A stretch of 64,000 nucleotides of DNA from Sabellastarte sp. h YS-2021 (lineage: Eukaryota > Annelida > Polychaeta > Sabellida > Sabellidae), in contig OZ024930.1 of NCBI GenBank assembly GCA_964017235.1, positions 157,232,221 to 157,296,220 of the forward strand, given 5' to 3'. This document shows, piece by piece, positions 43,900 through 56,725 of the stretch. Under the pieces are notes generated by a model. It was not told the DNA's origin, searched no databases, and was given only the letters and a program-made list of their open reading frames with translations. A program made the position numbers and the translations under genes. Every line of letters starts with the position of its first letter. The first letter of the stretch is position 1.

Positions 43900-45600
43900 T
43901 CCCAGTGGTTCAAAGTGGTTATGCAAACCCATCCAAAAACATGCATCTCAAAGAGGCTCTTGTAAGCCTCATGCGAAAGTTGGTAGTAGAAAAGGTGGTG
44001 GTCAAGTCGTCCCTGGCCTTTTACAACCGCCTGTTCCTGGTTCCCAAACCAAATGGCAAATGGAGACCAATCTTAGACCTAAGTCGTTTGAATCTCTTTC
44101 TCAGCACCGGAACATTCAAGATGGAAACTCCGGAAACAATCCGCTTATCCTTGAAGACGGGGGAGTGGGTCACTTCGCTGGACTTCAGCGACGCTTACTT
44201 CCACATCCCCATAGCCCCAAGATCAAGAAAGTATCTCAGGTTCTTCCTGTTTCATCAAACTTTCCAGTTCACAGCCCTGCCATTCGGACTGGCCACAGCT
44301 CCCCTGGAGTTTACCAAGGTGGTCAAAGAAGTGAAACTCATGGCTCAAACGAGGGGTATCAGGATCCACCAGTACCTAGACGACTGGTTACTGAGAGCCC
44401 CTTCCCCGGAAATCTGCCTACAACATACCCAGACCCTCTTGGCCCTATGTCGGCAGTTAGGTTGGGTAGTAAATATGACCAAGTCAGAGTTAGTTCCCAA
44501 ACAGGTCTTCAATTTTGTAGGCTACCGGTTCGACCTGATCACCGGCCGGGTTCTACCCACTCAGGACCGGTGGGAAACCCTTCAGGAGAAATTGAGGTTC
44601 ATGAAAGACCATCACCAGTGTACGGTTCGACAGTTCATGTCCTTGATAGGCCTCCTGACGGCCACCGAGAAACAAGTGTGTGCAGGTCGCCTTCATATGA
44701 GGCCCATTCAGTGGCACCTGAAGAAACATTGGCATGCCCCGGAAGTCCAAGAGAAAGTTATTCCGGTCCCCCAGTCGCTCCATCCTCATTTGGACTGGTG
44801 GTTGGACGAGGCCAATGTGCTGAAAGGTCAACCCCTGCACCCTCTTCAGCACGCCGTTCAACTATTTACAGACGCCTCAAACGAAGGTTGGGGCGCACAC
44901 TTAGGAGACTTCACTGCAAGAGGCGTTTGGTCCCCCCTCGAAGGCCGCCTTCATATAAATTTTCTCGAGATGAAAGCAGTCCTTCTGGCCTTACGACAGT
45001 TAGAGCATCTGTGCAAGGGTCAGATTGTTCTTGTGGCAACAGACAATACCACAGTGGTCTCTTACATAAACAAACAGGGGGTATGAGGTCAGGCTCTCTC
45101 TGTGCCCTCCTTTGGAGACTCCTGTCCTGGTGCCATCACAGAGGCATAACGTTAAGGGCAAGGCACATTCCGGGTCGCTTAAATGTGATAGCCGACAAGC
45201 TTTCTCGGCACAATCAAGTGATTCAGACCGAATGGTCTCTCTCCCCCCAGGTTTTCAGTCAGTTGTGTTCCAGGTGGCCCCCACCGCTAGTGGACTTGTT
45301 TGCGACCAGGTTCAATCACAAATTGCCCCGGTTTGTGTCACCGGTCCCGGATCAGGCAGCCTGGGCAGTAGATGCCCTGAGCTTGTCCTGGGAGCATCTG
45401 AACGCTTATGCATTCCCTCCAGTCTCCCTGCTCCCTCAGGTAGTTTCAAAGATAAGGGATCAGGGTTGTCTCAGAATGATTCTGATTGCCCCAGGTTGGC
45501 CAAACATGCCTTGGTTTTGGGACCTGGTGGACCTATCCGTTCAGATTCCCTTCACCCTTCCTCTAACAAGGGACCTAGTGACTCAGCCTTTCAACGGGCT
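43900..45600 (+). mobile_element. Reverse transcriptase and RNase H region of DIRS A
   Basis: Limits are approximate. Family landmarks include LFLVPKPNGKWRPILDLS, VTSLDFSDAYFHIPI, FTALPFGLATAP, HQYLDDWLL (catalytic YLDD), and the RNase H motifs LFTDASNEGWG, FLEMKAV and TDNTTVVSYINKQ. The downstream conserved part LVDLFATRFNHKLP is also found in the fossils C and E. About one break. Confidence 0.9.
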
Positions 45601-45639
45601 AGTTCACCGGAGCCTTCAGAATCTGAATCTTCATGCTTG

Positions 45640-46713
45640 GCTCCTAGAAGCTCTACCATCAGGAAACACGGCTTCTCTGAAGAGGTGGCAGCACGAATTG
45701 AGGCTCCTCAGAGGGGTTCAACCAGAGCCGTGTACAAGTCAAAGTGGACCGTATTTGTCAAGTGGTGTAAATCGAACAAGGTGGACTTCAGGTCACCCTC
45801 TGTGAATCAGATTGCGGATTTTCTCCTTTACCTCTTCAAGGAAAGGAACCTGCAACCCAGCACCATTGATGGTTATAGGACAGCCATTGCAGATATGGTG
45901 GGTAATGACAAACTCAATATAAGCTCAGATGAAAATCTTACCCGCCTGTTAGACAGTTTTCATAGAGACAAACCGAAAGGTCGAAGAGGGGTCCCTTCCT
46001 GGAACCTTTCGCTAGTGCTCCATCAGCTTACCAAGGCTCCCTTCGAGCCTCTACGGAAGGCTTCGCTGAGGCATCTGACCTTTAAGACGGTTTTCCTTTT
46101 GGCACTGGGGTCAGGCAAAAGAAGAAGCGAAATCCATGCCTGGTTAGCTAAGAATATCAGGCACCAAGAGGACTGGAGTAAAGTTTCCTTGTATCCATCT
46201 CCCAGTTTCCTCTCCAAAAACCAGCTGGCTCGGGATGGACCCACTTCAGTGGCTCCAGTAGTCATCCCAGCTCTAGCTCCAACGTTGGATAAGTCCTTGT
46301 CTGGGGACAGGTCTCTGTGCCCAGTACGGGCTTTACGTTACTACCTGGACCGGACCAAGGATTCCCGTCAGGGAAAGGAACTGGTTTTTGTGTCTTTCAA
46401 GACAGGTTTTCAGAAGGACATTGTCCCTGCCACCATTTCCTCCTGGGTTAAACAGACGGTACTGTTGTGTTATCAACTTTCCGACCAGAAAGCTCAGGAT
46501 TTACATCAAGTCAGAGCCCACGATGTCCGTGCTTTCGCAGCCTCTAGGGCCTTTCAGGGAGGAATTTCTCTAGATCAGATCCTTTCCGCTTGTCACTGGA
46601 AGGCTCATAATACATTTACCCAGTTTTACCTGAAAGACTTGGCCTGGGCGGATTCTGAGTTGCATCATTTGGGCCCGGTGGTGGCAGCCCAACAGATTCA
46701 GGATACACAATAG
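45640..46713 (+). mobile_element. Tyrosine recombinase region of DIRS A
   Basis: Open to its stop at 46711-46713. It shows TRAVYKSKWTVFVKWC (core-binding domain), STIDGYRTAIAD, LALGSGKRRSEIHAW (first catalytic Arg), HDVRAFAAS (His and Arg), and NTFTQFYLKDL (likely catalytic Tyr). It would join the circular DNA copy to the target instead of a DDE integrase. It ends GPVVAAQQ like the fossil copies in the array. Confidence 0.9.
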
Positions 46714-47059
46714 CTCCTTTATCCTCGAGCTTGTACATATGTATATACTGTGTATTGTATATAAAAAAAAAAAAACTTTCTTCCACTATCCTGGGTCCTT
46801 AGTCTGCCGCGATCCAAAGTGGGGCTAAGGGCTTGATGAGATAGTCTTATAGGTCCTGTTCTTCCTCGTTAGTCAGAAATTTTACCCTCCTCAGTCCTGT
46901 TGTGCTCCTAGCGAGCTGGTACTGGACCTTTGAGAAAAAGAAAGGGGGGGGGGGCAGTAGGTGGATCCGAGGTATCTGGCTTCTAATCATTCCGGATCAA
47001 CCTTCTTATACATAATTTGGAGTTCTGAGGAATTCCCCTATTGGCTACCCTCCTTCCAC

Positions 47060-47460
47060 TGGGTAGTTATTCTGCATCTGTCCACTAGGTAAGATGTATT
47101 AACGCAATAAAATGGAAAATTTAATAGGTAAATTAAATTTTTATAAGTTAATACCTTACCTAGTGGACAGGGGGAGTCCCTCCCTACCTTCCCCGCTATT
47201 TTTAGCCCTAGGGGATTTCCTACGGTAGGCAATAAAAAGAGGAAGAGCGCATGCGCTGCGCGTGCGCAGTACACCGGCAGGGAGACTATACAGCCACCTG
47301 GCAAGTGAACAGGACGCTACCGGTCCCGGCCAGAGCCCAGCTCAGGACGTTTTTTTCTAACGTTTGGCGTGACCGGCAAGGCGCCGGACAAATGCATCTG
47401 TCCACTAGGTAAGGTATTAACTTATAAAAATTTAATTTACTTATTAAATTTTCCATTTTA
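47060..47460. repeat. Terminal block of DIRS A
   Basis: The junction palindrome at 47077-47169 has arms CTGTCCACTAGGTAAG and complement around TAAAAT (47108-47113). The inverted copy of the left end follows (about 47240-47395), then a third arm (47398-47413) and the right end with ATTTTA at 47455-47460. Confidence 0.88.
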
Positions 47461-47875
47461 TGTTTTTGCCTAAATCTCCTTTATTATTGCTTTTACAGCT
47501 TTAGAATGTATTGAAAGAGTATAGAAAAGCATATACAGAGAGTCTACATAGCCAGTCAGATTTATCCCCTGCCCCCCACCTTATGGGTCAAACTGGGCTC
47601 ATGAAATAGCAGATTCTTTTCTTTTTGCCTTATACATGTATCTCCTTTATTATTGCTTTAGCCGAATTTTTCTTTTTGCCTTATATCTCATTTATTTTTG
47701 CTTTTACAGCTGCAGAATGGATTCCATATATGGAGAGTCTATAAAGCCAGTCAGGATTACCCCCTTGATCCCTCTTGTTGGTCAAACTGGGGTCATACAA
47801 TAGCAGATTTTATGTTTACTCTAGCGTTTATTAACCGGGTGGGGTTGGTGCCTGCTGCGGCTGGCAATTTTTTAC
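47461..47875 (+). mobile_element. Right part of the split pearl-like element
   Basis: It resumes mid-monomer with TGTTTTTGCC and carries more TCCTTTATTATTGC monomers (47477, 47643). It ends near a GGGTGGGGTTGG stretch and a TGCC...GGCA hairpin at about 47838-47870. Adding the two sides back across the insertion gives a monomer of 176 bp, in line with its neighbours. Confidence 0.7.
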
Positions 47876-48348
47876 TGTAGTTCCTGCGATACATATTTAT
47901 CAAACCATTTAAATGCTATAGAAAAAAATAGAGAAATTGAAAGTTGACAAAAAAATGGAGAATTATACAGAATCAGCTTCTACAGAGTTGGGCCATTCTT
48001 AACAGCCATTGAGTATGATTAACAAAACTAATAAGGGCATAAGGTTCAGGCAAGTACAAAACTTTTGACCCGTTCGGCATTACCAGTGTGACAAGAGTAT
48101 GGAGCCATGAAATATTTGTAATTTAACAGTATACAGAATAAGGCATCTATGTTCTCAATTTTGTCATTAATTTCAAGAAAAACTTTTCCATAGTTGGTGT
48201 ACTTGTCTAATTCTGAAACTGTGACTATCTCACCAAATTACATTTCTAAAGCACTGTATTTCTGGAATAGTGTATCAGAGTAATATCCAACACAAGAGAA
48301 GAGTAAATGTTAGCTGCACTGCAAGGTGCATAATGCTTATGTCATTTT
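47876..48348. other. Spacer without recognised features
   Basis: AT-rich, mostly without repeats. No gene or RNA seen. Confidence 0.4.
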
Positions 48349-48995
48349 TACCCCACAGCCCTGAAGGGCTGTCAGGGTATTGTTTTCACCCATGGTGTTT
48401 GGATGGGCGGTTGGGCAGCAGAAAAAGAGTTGTCCAGGCTATATCTCAGAAACCCTAAGGTGTAGGAAGTTGATACTTGGTAGGGACATTGGTTAGGGGT
48501 TGTAGTTGTGCAACATAATAGTGTGAACTTGATTTTACTTTTACTTATTTGACCTTTAACTTTGCCATAGTGACCTTGACCTATAAAAAAGGTGTAGGAT
48601 TTGATACGGACATCGGTTAGGGGTTGTAGGTGTGCAAAGTCATGCTGTGACCTTGATTTGACGTTTTACCTTGCTGTAGTGACCTTCACCCATAAAATCT
48701 TGTTTGGGCTAAATCTCAGAAATCGTAAGGTGTAGGAAGTTTTTTTTCTTGGTAGGGACACTGGTTGGTGGTTGTAGGTGTGCAATGTTATGGTGTAACC
48801 TTGATTTCACCTTTGGCCTTGCCATAGTGACCTTGACCTATAAAATCTTGTCCGGGCTATATCTCGGAAACTGTAAGGTGTAGGAAGTTGATACTTAGTA
48901 GGGTCATTGGGTGGGGGTTGTAGGGGTGCAACGTCATACTATGACCTTTAACTTTGGTTCTGCCAAAGTGTGTTTACCTGTCATGTTTTATTTTT
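48349..48995 (+). mobile_element. Pearl/Helentron-like element, TACCCC family, second copy
   Basis: The 5' end TTACCCCACAGCCC with its GGGCTG partner matches 16313. Four monomers are marked by GGTGTAGGA (48459, 48591, 48729, 48877), each with TGACCTTGA motifs. The 3' inverted end seen at 16927 is not found, so this copy is probably truncated. Confidence 0.65.
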
Positions 48996-49063
48996 ATTTT
49001 TAGCTCTTTCGAGGCTTGCGCTTCTACAGGTCACTTTTTTTGTTGTCTCTGGACTTTCATGAC

Positions 49064-49290
49064 TTGTAGTGCAGCGTGATGAGTATTTGTCTGCTCACTG
49101 AAGTTAAGCGGCAATGGGATACGTTAGTACTTGGATGGGTGACAGTCTGAGTTCTACACCAGCTGTGTGATGTGTCTGGGTTGGAATTTGTGTCACCACA
49201 CTTTTGTAAATTCTAGTGCACTACTCGTGTCTCTGATGGGTTTGCGCTCCCGCTAGGGACCAAAACACCGTTTGGCCTTGTTAAATATAT
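49064..49290 (+). repeat. 5S-rRNA-derived SINE
   Basis: GAAGTTAAGCGGCAATGGG and GTTAGTACTTGGATGGGTGA are the 5S rRNA internal promoter, followed by a body with AATTCTAGTGCACTACTCGT and CTCCCGCTAGGGACC. The same body is in the inverted copy at 37050-37280. The 5S head is diverged from a functional 5S gene. Confidence 0.8.
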
Positions 49291-49684
49291 GGATTACTGC
49301 AACTGAGTATTATATGTACTGATTATTATATGTATACTCAAATAATTGTTAACTTGGAATATAAGTGGACTTCTTAGTTCTGTTCAAAGATAATGAGTAA
49401 AGACATTTGAAGTGCATCTATATTTAGAAAGGTTTGGATCATTACCTACAAAAAACTTTACTGGATATTGTTTAAAAGCTATGTCAAGCTCCTAGTTGTC
49501 TCTAACTACATGAATAGAAGTCTTTAACTTATCTTGCCACCCAGAATATTCATCCAGTACATTCATCTTTCCCCAAGATGAAGTGAACCTTTTTTGTTGA
49601 AGGGAGAAATAGGATTAGTCATATTCCAACTTCTGCTTGTAGCCCATCTTCCATTTACTATACAGAGGAAACCACTCCGATTTC
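49291..49684. other. Spacer without recognised features
   Basis: AT-rich. Nothing recognised. Confidence 0.4.
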
Positions 49685-50880
49685 TCGCCAAGTTTTCAGG
49701 ATATCTTTATCCTAAGAGGAAATGTTGAGTAAGCAATGTAAAAAGGTTCATAAAACTAGAACAAACCCTGCAGGCCTTGGGACATCCCCCACAAGCTTTA
49801 AAACTGGTGGCGGCCATCTTTTTTTGAAAAGTTTTTCCCCTGGACCCTGTAATGAACACAGGAAACCTTAACTTGATATCTCTAATTGTTTTGCTGTAAT
49901 GACGTGCTATAGAGTTGACAAGTGCTCTGCAGCAATTTTTCAAAATTTATTACATCAGTCAATTTTTTTAATATGGCATTAGGAGATGCCTTCTGTTATT
50001 TAGCGTGGCAACTGTGAAGTCACATTTTACAAACTTGCCACTGGCGGCTATGTTTTTTAGCAATTTTTTCCAAGTCAATAGGATTCCTCCAATAAGTAAT
50101 ATCAATGATTGCACAAAGTTAGAAGATAATCAGTGAAAGCAGTGTGGACTTAGAGTGCACATAAGCTTTAAAACTGGGTGGTGGCCATGTTTTTTAAAAG
50201 TTGTTCCCCTTGACCCTAAAATAAAAACACAGGAAACCTGAACTTGATATGTCTCATGGTTTTGCTGTAATGATGTGCTACAGAGTTGATGTACTGAGTC
50301 AGCTAAATGTCCAAATTTATTACAACAATCATACTGTGTGTAATATGGCCAAAAAATGTTCTCTATGGAATAAAACGTCACAAAAACACAATGGGAACAT
50401 TTTTGAGACATTTTAAACAAGCCCTGTGGTATTCTACAGTATCTGTAAAGTTTTCTTTTACAAAATCGCCTCTGGCGACCATGTTTTTAATCAATTTTGC
50501 CCCAATTAAACAGGTATCCCCCCATGAGTTATATATATCGATCAATGCCTGTAAAAAATAGAATAAATCGGTCAAAGTAGCATGAACTTTAGAGTGCACA
50601 CAATTAAGCTTTAAAAATGGGTGGCGGCCATCTTGGAAACACGGACATAAATAAATGGCGGACATAAATCTTTTTTCAAAAGTTGTCCACCTTGACACTG
50701 AAAAAAACACAGATCCACGACTTCTACGCATTCTGTACACACTGTATCTGGGTTTACGGAAAGGTTCAAATTATTTTGGTTAAGCACTATGTAGAAACTT
50801 GAACACCAATAGGGCGACCAAGACTTAATTTCCTTTGTGTAAAAAAACAGGCTCCAAAACTGGTCAAATATAACCAATTA
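49685..50880 (+). repeat. Diverged tandem repeat of ~0.37-0.44-kb units
   Basis: AAGCTTTAAAA followed by a TGG-rich stretch and GGCCAT occurs at 49793, 50163 and 50606. Accompanying motifs recur in the same order: GTTGTCCCC-like, CACAGGAAACC, and the GCCAC/GGCGGC text. About two and a half copies and no convincing coding sequence. Confidence 0.65.
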
Positions 50881-52604
50881 TTTTGACAAAAATAATAAAA
50901 TTAATAATAAAATATGAAAATGTGCAGTTAAAGGAAAAGAGAAATAATTTACATTTTGCAACACCTGGAAATGTGTGAACTCTTGCATATATTTTAACTG
51001 AACCACGTGGAAACTCTTGTGATCCAGTTTGGGGTTAATTGTGCCAATTAAACAACTTTACATTGAACCAAAGAAATGAGTATTGAATGTTTTTATGGAT
51101 GTGGATACTGTAATTACATAGTCTACAAACTATCTTGGGTATCACGAGTACAGATATAGCGGTATAATATAGCTAAATTAAATCTGGAATTATTTCCTGA
51201 CCGTTTCTCTCGTTTCTCTTTATTGCACGTCTTATGCTGTGAAAATGAGTTGTCTGGATATAGAAATTTTAGGATAATGCCAAATAGCCACTTTGATATA
51301 AAAATGGTAGCTCCTTGAAGTCATTATTCATAATACAAATAAAGTCTAGTGAGCTTACTTCCTTCATTTAAGTATATTTTTTTAAAGAATGAAATTAAGC
51401 AATATATCCAGTGTGAAATTAAAGCATTTAAAACTATGTCTGGTTGCACCTGAAATTCACTGTATTCATTGCATGGATACAAGCATTCTGGATGCAAAAT
51501 TTGGTGGTTAACAAACAAAAACAATTGTTGCCTCTTTTACAATTCATACTGAATGACCTAATCTAAAATGTTATGACAGTGTTTGTGAACTCTATCAATA
51601 ATGTACCATTCAAAGCAAATGTTTGTAAATAGTTTGGTTCATGTCTGGCAGAGTGCCAATAAATAAAATATCAGGTGAAAGACAGACCAATAGACGAGGA
51701 AAAGAAAAGCTTGCCAGAATATCTGACAACATCAAATAATAATTTGATAATATATTTCAGAAATTATTGTAATTTATCAAAATAGTCCAGATTTAATTTA
51801 TTGGGTTAGGGTAGTAAAATGCTATGGTCTCGATGCACATTGTATACACTGCATTAATACATGTTTAACTATGAACATAATTCTTCTCTTTGATATACTA
51901 GTACAATGTGTGCATAGTGGTATGCCTGGGGCTCACAGTGCAGTGATCTACACATTTGCATACGAGCAGACCTTTCTCATTTGTTTGGGAAATAGTTGTT
52001 TGTCACATTATAGACTGCCGAATCTTTTGATTATGTTCAGTATTCAGAATATAACTATAATTAAAAATGTGACCTAAATAAGTGCTTAGTTAGGATATGA
52101 CAACAATTTTTACATCTTAATAGATATATACAAGTGTATATATTTGTAACATTTTGGATTCTAGTGGGTTAATTCCTAATGTAAGTGATACAATTAAAGA
52201 TCATTTTTATTAATTTTACACAAAATAGTATTAATATTTTAATAGAATAACACAGATATGTGTGAGTAAGATATAATTAATTGGTGTTGAATCCATAGAA
52301 ATCATTAATGTCTTACAGTGACACGCCTAACACAATTGTTTAACGTTATGTGTAAGTGCATTCTGTTGCCTCTATTGAAACCACACCAGATTACTAGATG
52401 TGATTCTTGCTTTGTAGTTTTCTCTAGAGGAGCATATTGAATGAGTGCATCATGTACTGACCCTTGTGTTTCATGAAGCTCTGATTCATATCTCTTACAC
52501 AAACTTTTCCCTGACAATTTGGACAATGTTCTAAATATGTTTGTATGTTATGTGACAATAGTTTATGAAACTAATGGATCGTCTGTGTAAGTAAGCCACA
52601 CATT
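50881..52604. other. AT-rich sequence without recognised gene
   Basis: No repeat family, exon or RNA gene recognised on either strand. Confidence 0.4.
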
Positions 52605-52939
52605 TGGAAATTTTATTTTAAATGTAGCTTTTATAAGCTACAATACCTACTTATTGTAACAATATGCTTTACCGGTGATTAACCACGGGGAGCTTCCAAC
52701 TGGAGTAAAAGTTGAAAACTTGTTACCCGTGCAGTTCAGATAGCTGGGGCTATCTGGAACAATGGTCACAGGGAATGCTGGTGATATAATACCGGTGCAG
52801 GTATAGCGCACCTGCTGGCTCGGCCACATGACCTAGGGAAGCTATCAGATGCTTGACAGAGCTCTTCCTCAATTTTTTGTTGGAACCAAACCCCCCAAGC
52901 CAGTTAACTGTATGATAAGCGGGGAGGACCAGGGAGGGC

Positions 52940-53045
52940 CTGTACTTTTGTTACAATAGGTAGGCATTGTAGCTTATAAAAGCTACATTTAAAATAAAAT
53001 TTCCAATTTTATTAGGCTACAATAGTCCTACCTATTGTAACAACA
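52940..53045. repeat. Circle-junction palindrome of DIRS D
   Basis: GTTACAATAGGTAGG and its complement CCTACCTATTGTAAC flank an AT-rich core with ATTTTA at 53006-53011. It has the same design as in A, B, C and the array units but with different arms. Confidence 0.8.
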
Positions 53046-56000
53046 AGCTGAATCCCAGCATACTAGGATGGCTGGGCAGACTGGCACTGGCATAAAGGAA
53101 TGTCATTCTGGCAAAGTCAGCAACCATCTAGGTGAGGTATTCGGAGACCAGGATGGAGGAAGGACTTGATGTAGCTCAGGCGAAAGGAGCCCATCAAAGA
53201 CCAAGCAGAGTTCTCCAGCTCTCCTGAGGTTGAGGTGAGGCACCAAGCGGAGACAGCACTGTCTTGGCTTGGCACCGCCAGTGTAGGCACTCCAAGCAGC
53301 TGAATCTAAAAAACAAGGTACACAAAGTACGGTGAAAAGGTTGTTAAAAGAACACTGATATAACACAAGAAAATAAGATTAAGAGATACAGAAAAAGTAT
53401 AACTTAAGTAAAATTCTCAAGAAAATTGGAACAAATTTACTCCTGGTAACTTACAAGTAAGCAGGAAGTATGATACAGCAGGTAAGAGAAAACAAGAGAG
53501 AGATAGAAAAGAAATTAGTTACCTGAAGCGGGGTGGAAGGTCCGCTCTATGGTGTCAGAGGATTCTGACACGCCCCATCTACATGGTTCCTGGTTTCGTG
53601 CCCCCCTTCTTTTGTCCCTGGAGCTGGTTTGGAAGGAGGCATCACCTGCTGTGCTGCAATGAAGGCGCCCAGATGGTAGGAGCCTTCTATTTGGTCTTGT
53701 CCGGCCAGGTCCTTGAGGTAAAACCTGGTAAAGGTGTTGTGATTTCCAATGGCAGGCTTGCATAATCTAGTCCATTGAAACCCCTCCATAGAAGGCCTTG
53801 GAAGCCGCAAAAGCTCTAATGTCATGGGCTTTTACCCCAATAAGTTCATGTCTGCATTGTCTACCTTGGAGTAACAGAATTGTATGGTGTTTTTAATGAA
53901 AGACGAGATAGTGGAACACTGAATATCCTTAGTATGGCCCAGTTTAAAGGAGATAAACAATAATTGTCTACCCCCTCTTGATTCTCTGGTTCTGTCCAGA
54001 TAACACCTGAGGGCTGAGAGAAGAATATCCGTGTCCTGGGAATCTTGATTGTACTTCAAGACTGGAATTACCACTGGAGAGATTGACTGCAGTCTGTCTT
54101 TTGCTAGTTGATTCTTGGTGATGAATGAAGGGGAGGATATTAATTGGACCTGTTCCCAATCACCCAAGCATAAGAGTCCAGGCATGAATCTCACTGCGTC
54201 TCTTTCCCGACACTAAAGTTAAGAGGAACACCAAATTCCAAGAGAGAAATTTCAGATCTGCTTCCTCCTGCGGTTCAAAAGGAGGCTGGGTCAGTCTGTG
54301 TAGAATGACTGATAAATTCCATTTGGGGATGCTCCTGGAGCTCTTAGGCTTGTCCCTGGCAATGAGTCTGGCAATGTCCACATTTTGCTGATGTTTAGTC
54401 TTGTATTACCTAAGGTATCTGCGATAGCTGTTCTATAACCTCCAATGGTAGAAGTGCAATGATTCAGTGCATTGAAAATGTACCAGAAGAAGTTGCAGGT
54501 ATCACTTATAGATGGACTCCTGAAGTTCACCTGTTCCTATGTGCACCATCTTTGAAAGACCGTCCATTTTAAGGAGTAGATGGCTCTCATTGAGAGTCTT
54601 TGAGGAGCAGCAATTTTTTTTGCCACCTCTGCAGTAAACCCGCGTTCTTGGAAAGTTGAACTCTTAGATACCACACGTGGAGATTGAGGGAAGCTGGGTT
54701 GGCATGGTATTGGTTGTTCAGTGGTTGTTTTAGCAGAGTGCAAATGGGTGATAGTTGTCTTGGTATGTCCAGAGACATCTCCACTAGGTCCCAAAACCAT
54801 AGTTTTGTCAGCCAGTCTGGGGCAATGAGGATTATCCGGCAGATTTGAGATTGGAGCTTCTGTACAACCTTGGACAGCAGGGCAGTGGGAGGAAAAGCAT
54901 ATGCAACTAGGCTTTCCCATGGGATGTTCAAGTCATCTACAGCCCAAGCCTGAGGGTCTGGGTTTGGAGAGACGTAGAGAGGGAGATTTGTGTTCAGGCT
55001 GGTTGTGAATAAGTCCAGCTGGAGACTCTTCAAAAGTGTGGAAATTTGTTTGAAGATTTGTGGAGAAAGGAACCACTCTGTTGATTGGATCTGGCTCCTC
55101 CTGGAGAGGCCATCCGGTATTACGTTGAGTGATCCTGTGTCTTGCTCTGAGTGTCACACTGATCCAGTTGCACCATGTAAGGATTCTCCACATTAGGGCA
55201 CAGAGTTCTGCCAATCAAGTGCCACCCTGTTTGTTGATGTATGCCACCACTGAGGTGTTGTATGAGGTGATGAGGACTTGGTTGTTTTGACAAGTCTTTT
55301 TGAAGAATTCTAGAGCCAGAAAAACCGCCTTCATTTCTAGTAGGCTGATGTGTAGATGCTTTTCAGAATGAGACCAGAGACCCCCTGTAGAGTCTTGACC
55401 TGTGTGAGCACCTCAACCTGCATTTGATGCATCTGTAAAGATTAGTTTTTCATGTTCCCTGGGGTGGAGAAACTCTCCTTGTAGCACATTTTGCGGGTCT
55501 AACCACCATTCCCTGTGTTATATCATCCTCTGATTCCAGGGGACTGGTGTGTCCAGAGGCATCGGATATTTCCAATGAGTCTTGAGATACCACTGAAAAG
55601 GTCTCGTATGCATCCTGCCCAATTTCACAGTCTTCTCCGTTGATGCAAGCAATCCATTGGTGGACATAAGAGTCCTTGCATTGATAACAGACTTCTGAGA
55701 GAGGCAATGGAACATCTCTTGAAGTTTGGTCCACCTGTCTTTTGTGGGCTTCACAAGAGCCAAATCCAGTATCAAATGGTACCCTAGGAAGTCGAACCTC
55801 TGCAAGGAAAGGAGTTATGACTTCTTGAAGTTTACTACAAAGCCTAATTCCTTCACAAGACTGAGAAGTGATTCTGTTTGTGTGTGGCACTCCTCCTTGG
55901 AGGGGGCATGGATTAACCAGTGGTCTAGGTATTGGTGTAACCTGATTCCTTGTTGTAATGCTTTACTTCCTTCACAAGGCTTGTGAAGACTAGCGGGGCC

Positions 56001-56529
56001 GTAGCTAGGCCAAACGGTAGGCTGACAAACTGGTGAGTGATGCCTTTGTGGTGGAATCGGAGGTATTTTTCAGACTGGGTATGGATAGGTACATGCAGGT
56101 AAGTGTCCGTGAGATAACCCACTCTCCTTTCCTGAGGGAGGCTTGTATTGATTCTGCGGTCTCCATCTTGAATTAGGGTATGGTCAAAAATTTGTTTAGT
56201 GAGCTTAAGTCTATGACTGGCCTCCACCAATTGCCTTTTTTGGGGACCAAGAACAGCCAACTGTAGAATCCCAAGCTGTTTTGAGTATGCACAACTTCGA
56301 TAGCGCCTTTGAGCAGCAGGTCTTGACTAGAGGTCGATAAGGTACTTTGTTTGTCGGAGCCTGTGTAACCACTAGTGATGCAGGGCACCCAGGACAGATT
56401 TGGGCGTTCTCTAAAAGGCAGTCTGTAACCATCCATGAGTAGACTGAGTAAGGACCGGTGGGCCCCTCGTTCTTCCCACTGGGTAAGAAAACGCCTGAGC
56501 CTGCCCCCTACTGGCAGGTCTGTTTTTAT

Positions 56530-56725
56530 GTTGATTGTTTCCTGAGACTATACACAAGAAGTCTTTTTCCCTTCCTGAAGGGACTGTACACCAGGAATCT
56601 TTTCCATCTCCTGAAGGGACTGTACACAAGGAGTCTTTTCCCTCTCCTGAAGGGATTTGAAAAATGGAGGCCTTTCCCTCTCCGTTAGAGTGGGGGCACC
56701 CAGAGTCTTTTCCCTCACTGGAGGA
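56530..56725 (-). repeat. 36-bp minisatellite coding 12-residue repeats in DIRS D
   Basis: About five copies of a 36-bp unit. On the minus strand they read as 12-residue repeats such as EGKDSLCTVPSG. They lie between Gag and the reverse transcriptase. Confidence 0.8.

Larger units (their letters stand above)
40961..47460 (+). mobile_element. DIRS element A, young and nearly whole
   Basis: 6.5 kb with ends in inverted repeat (about 40961-41115 against 47240-47460). The order is Gag, reverse transcriptase plus RNase H, tyrosine recombinase, then the circle-junction copy and right end. Gag and recombinase read open, and the polymerase region has about one break. The two ends differ little, so it is recent. 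No methyltransferase domain was recognised. It sits exactly against the ATTTTA end of B and is followed by the interrupted satellite at 47461, without target duplication. Confidence 0.92.

Noticed and set aside
43502-45805. Separate long gene overlapping the DIRS A polymerase
   Set aside because: Only part of the frame has polymerase-family sequence. The rest is an overlapping frame of Gag or polymerase.
41231-46713. Host-domesticated gene
   Set aside because: Gag, polymerase and recombinase lie in normal order between intact element ends. There is no sign of host exons or loss of mobility features.
49064-49290. Functional 5S rRNA gene
   Set aside because: The 5S region is diverged and fused to a non-5S body that recurs at 37050-37280, so it is a SINE.
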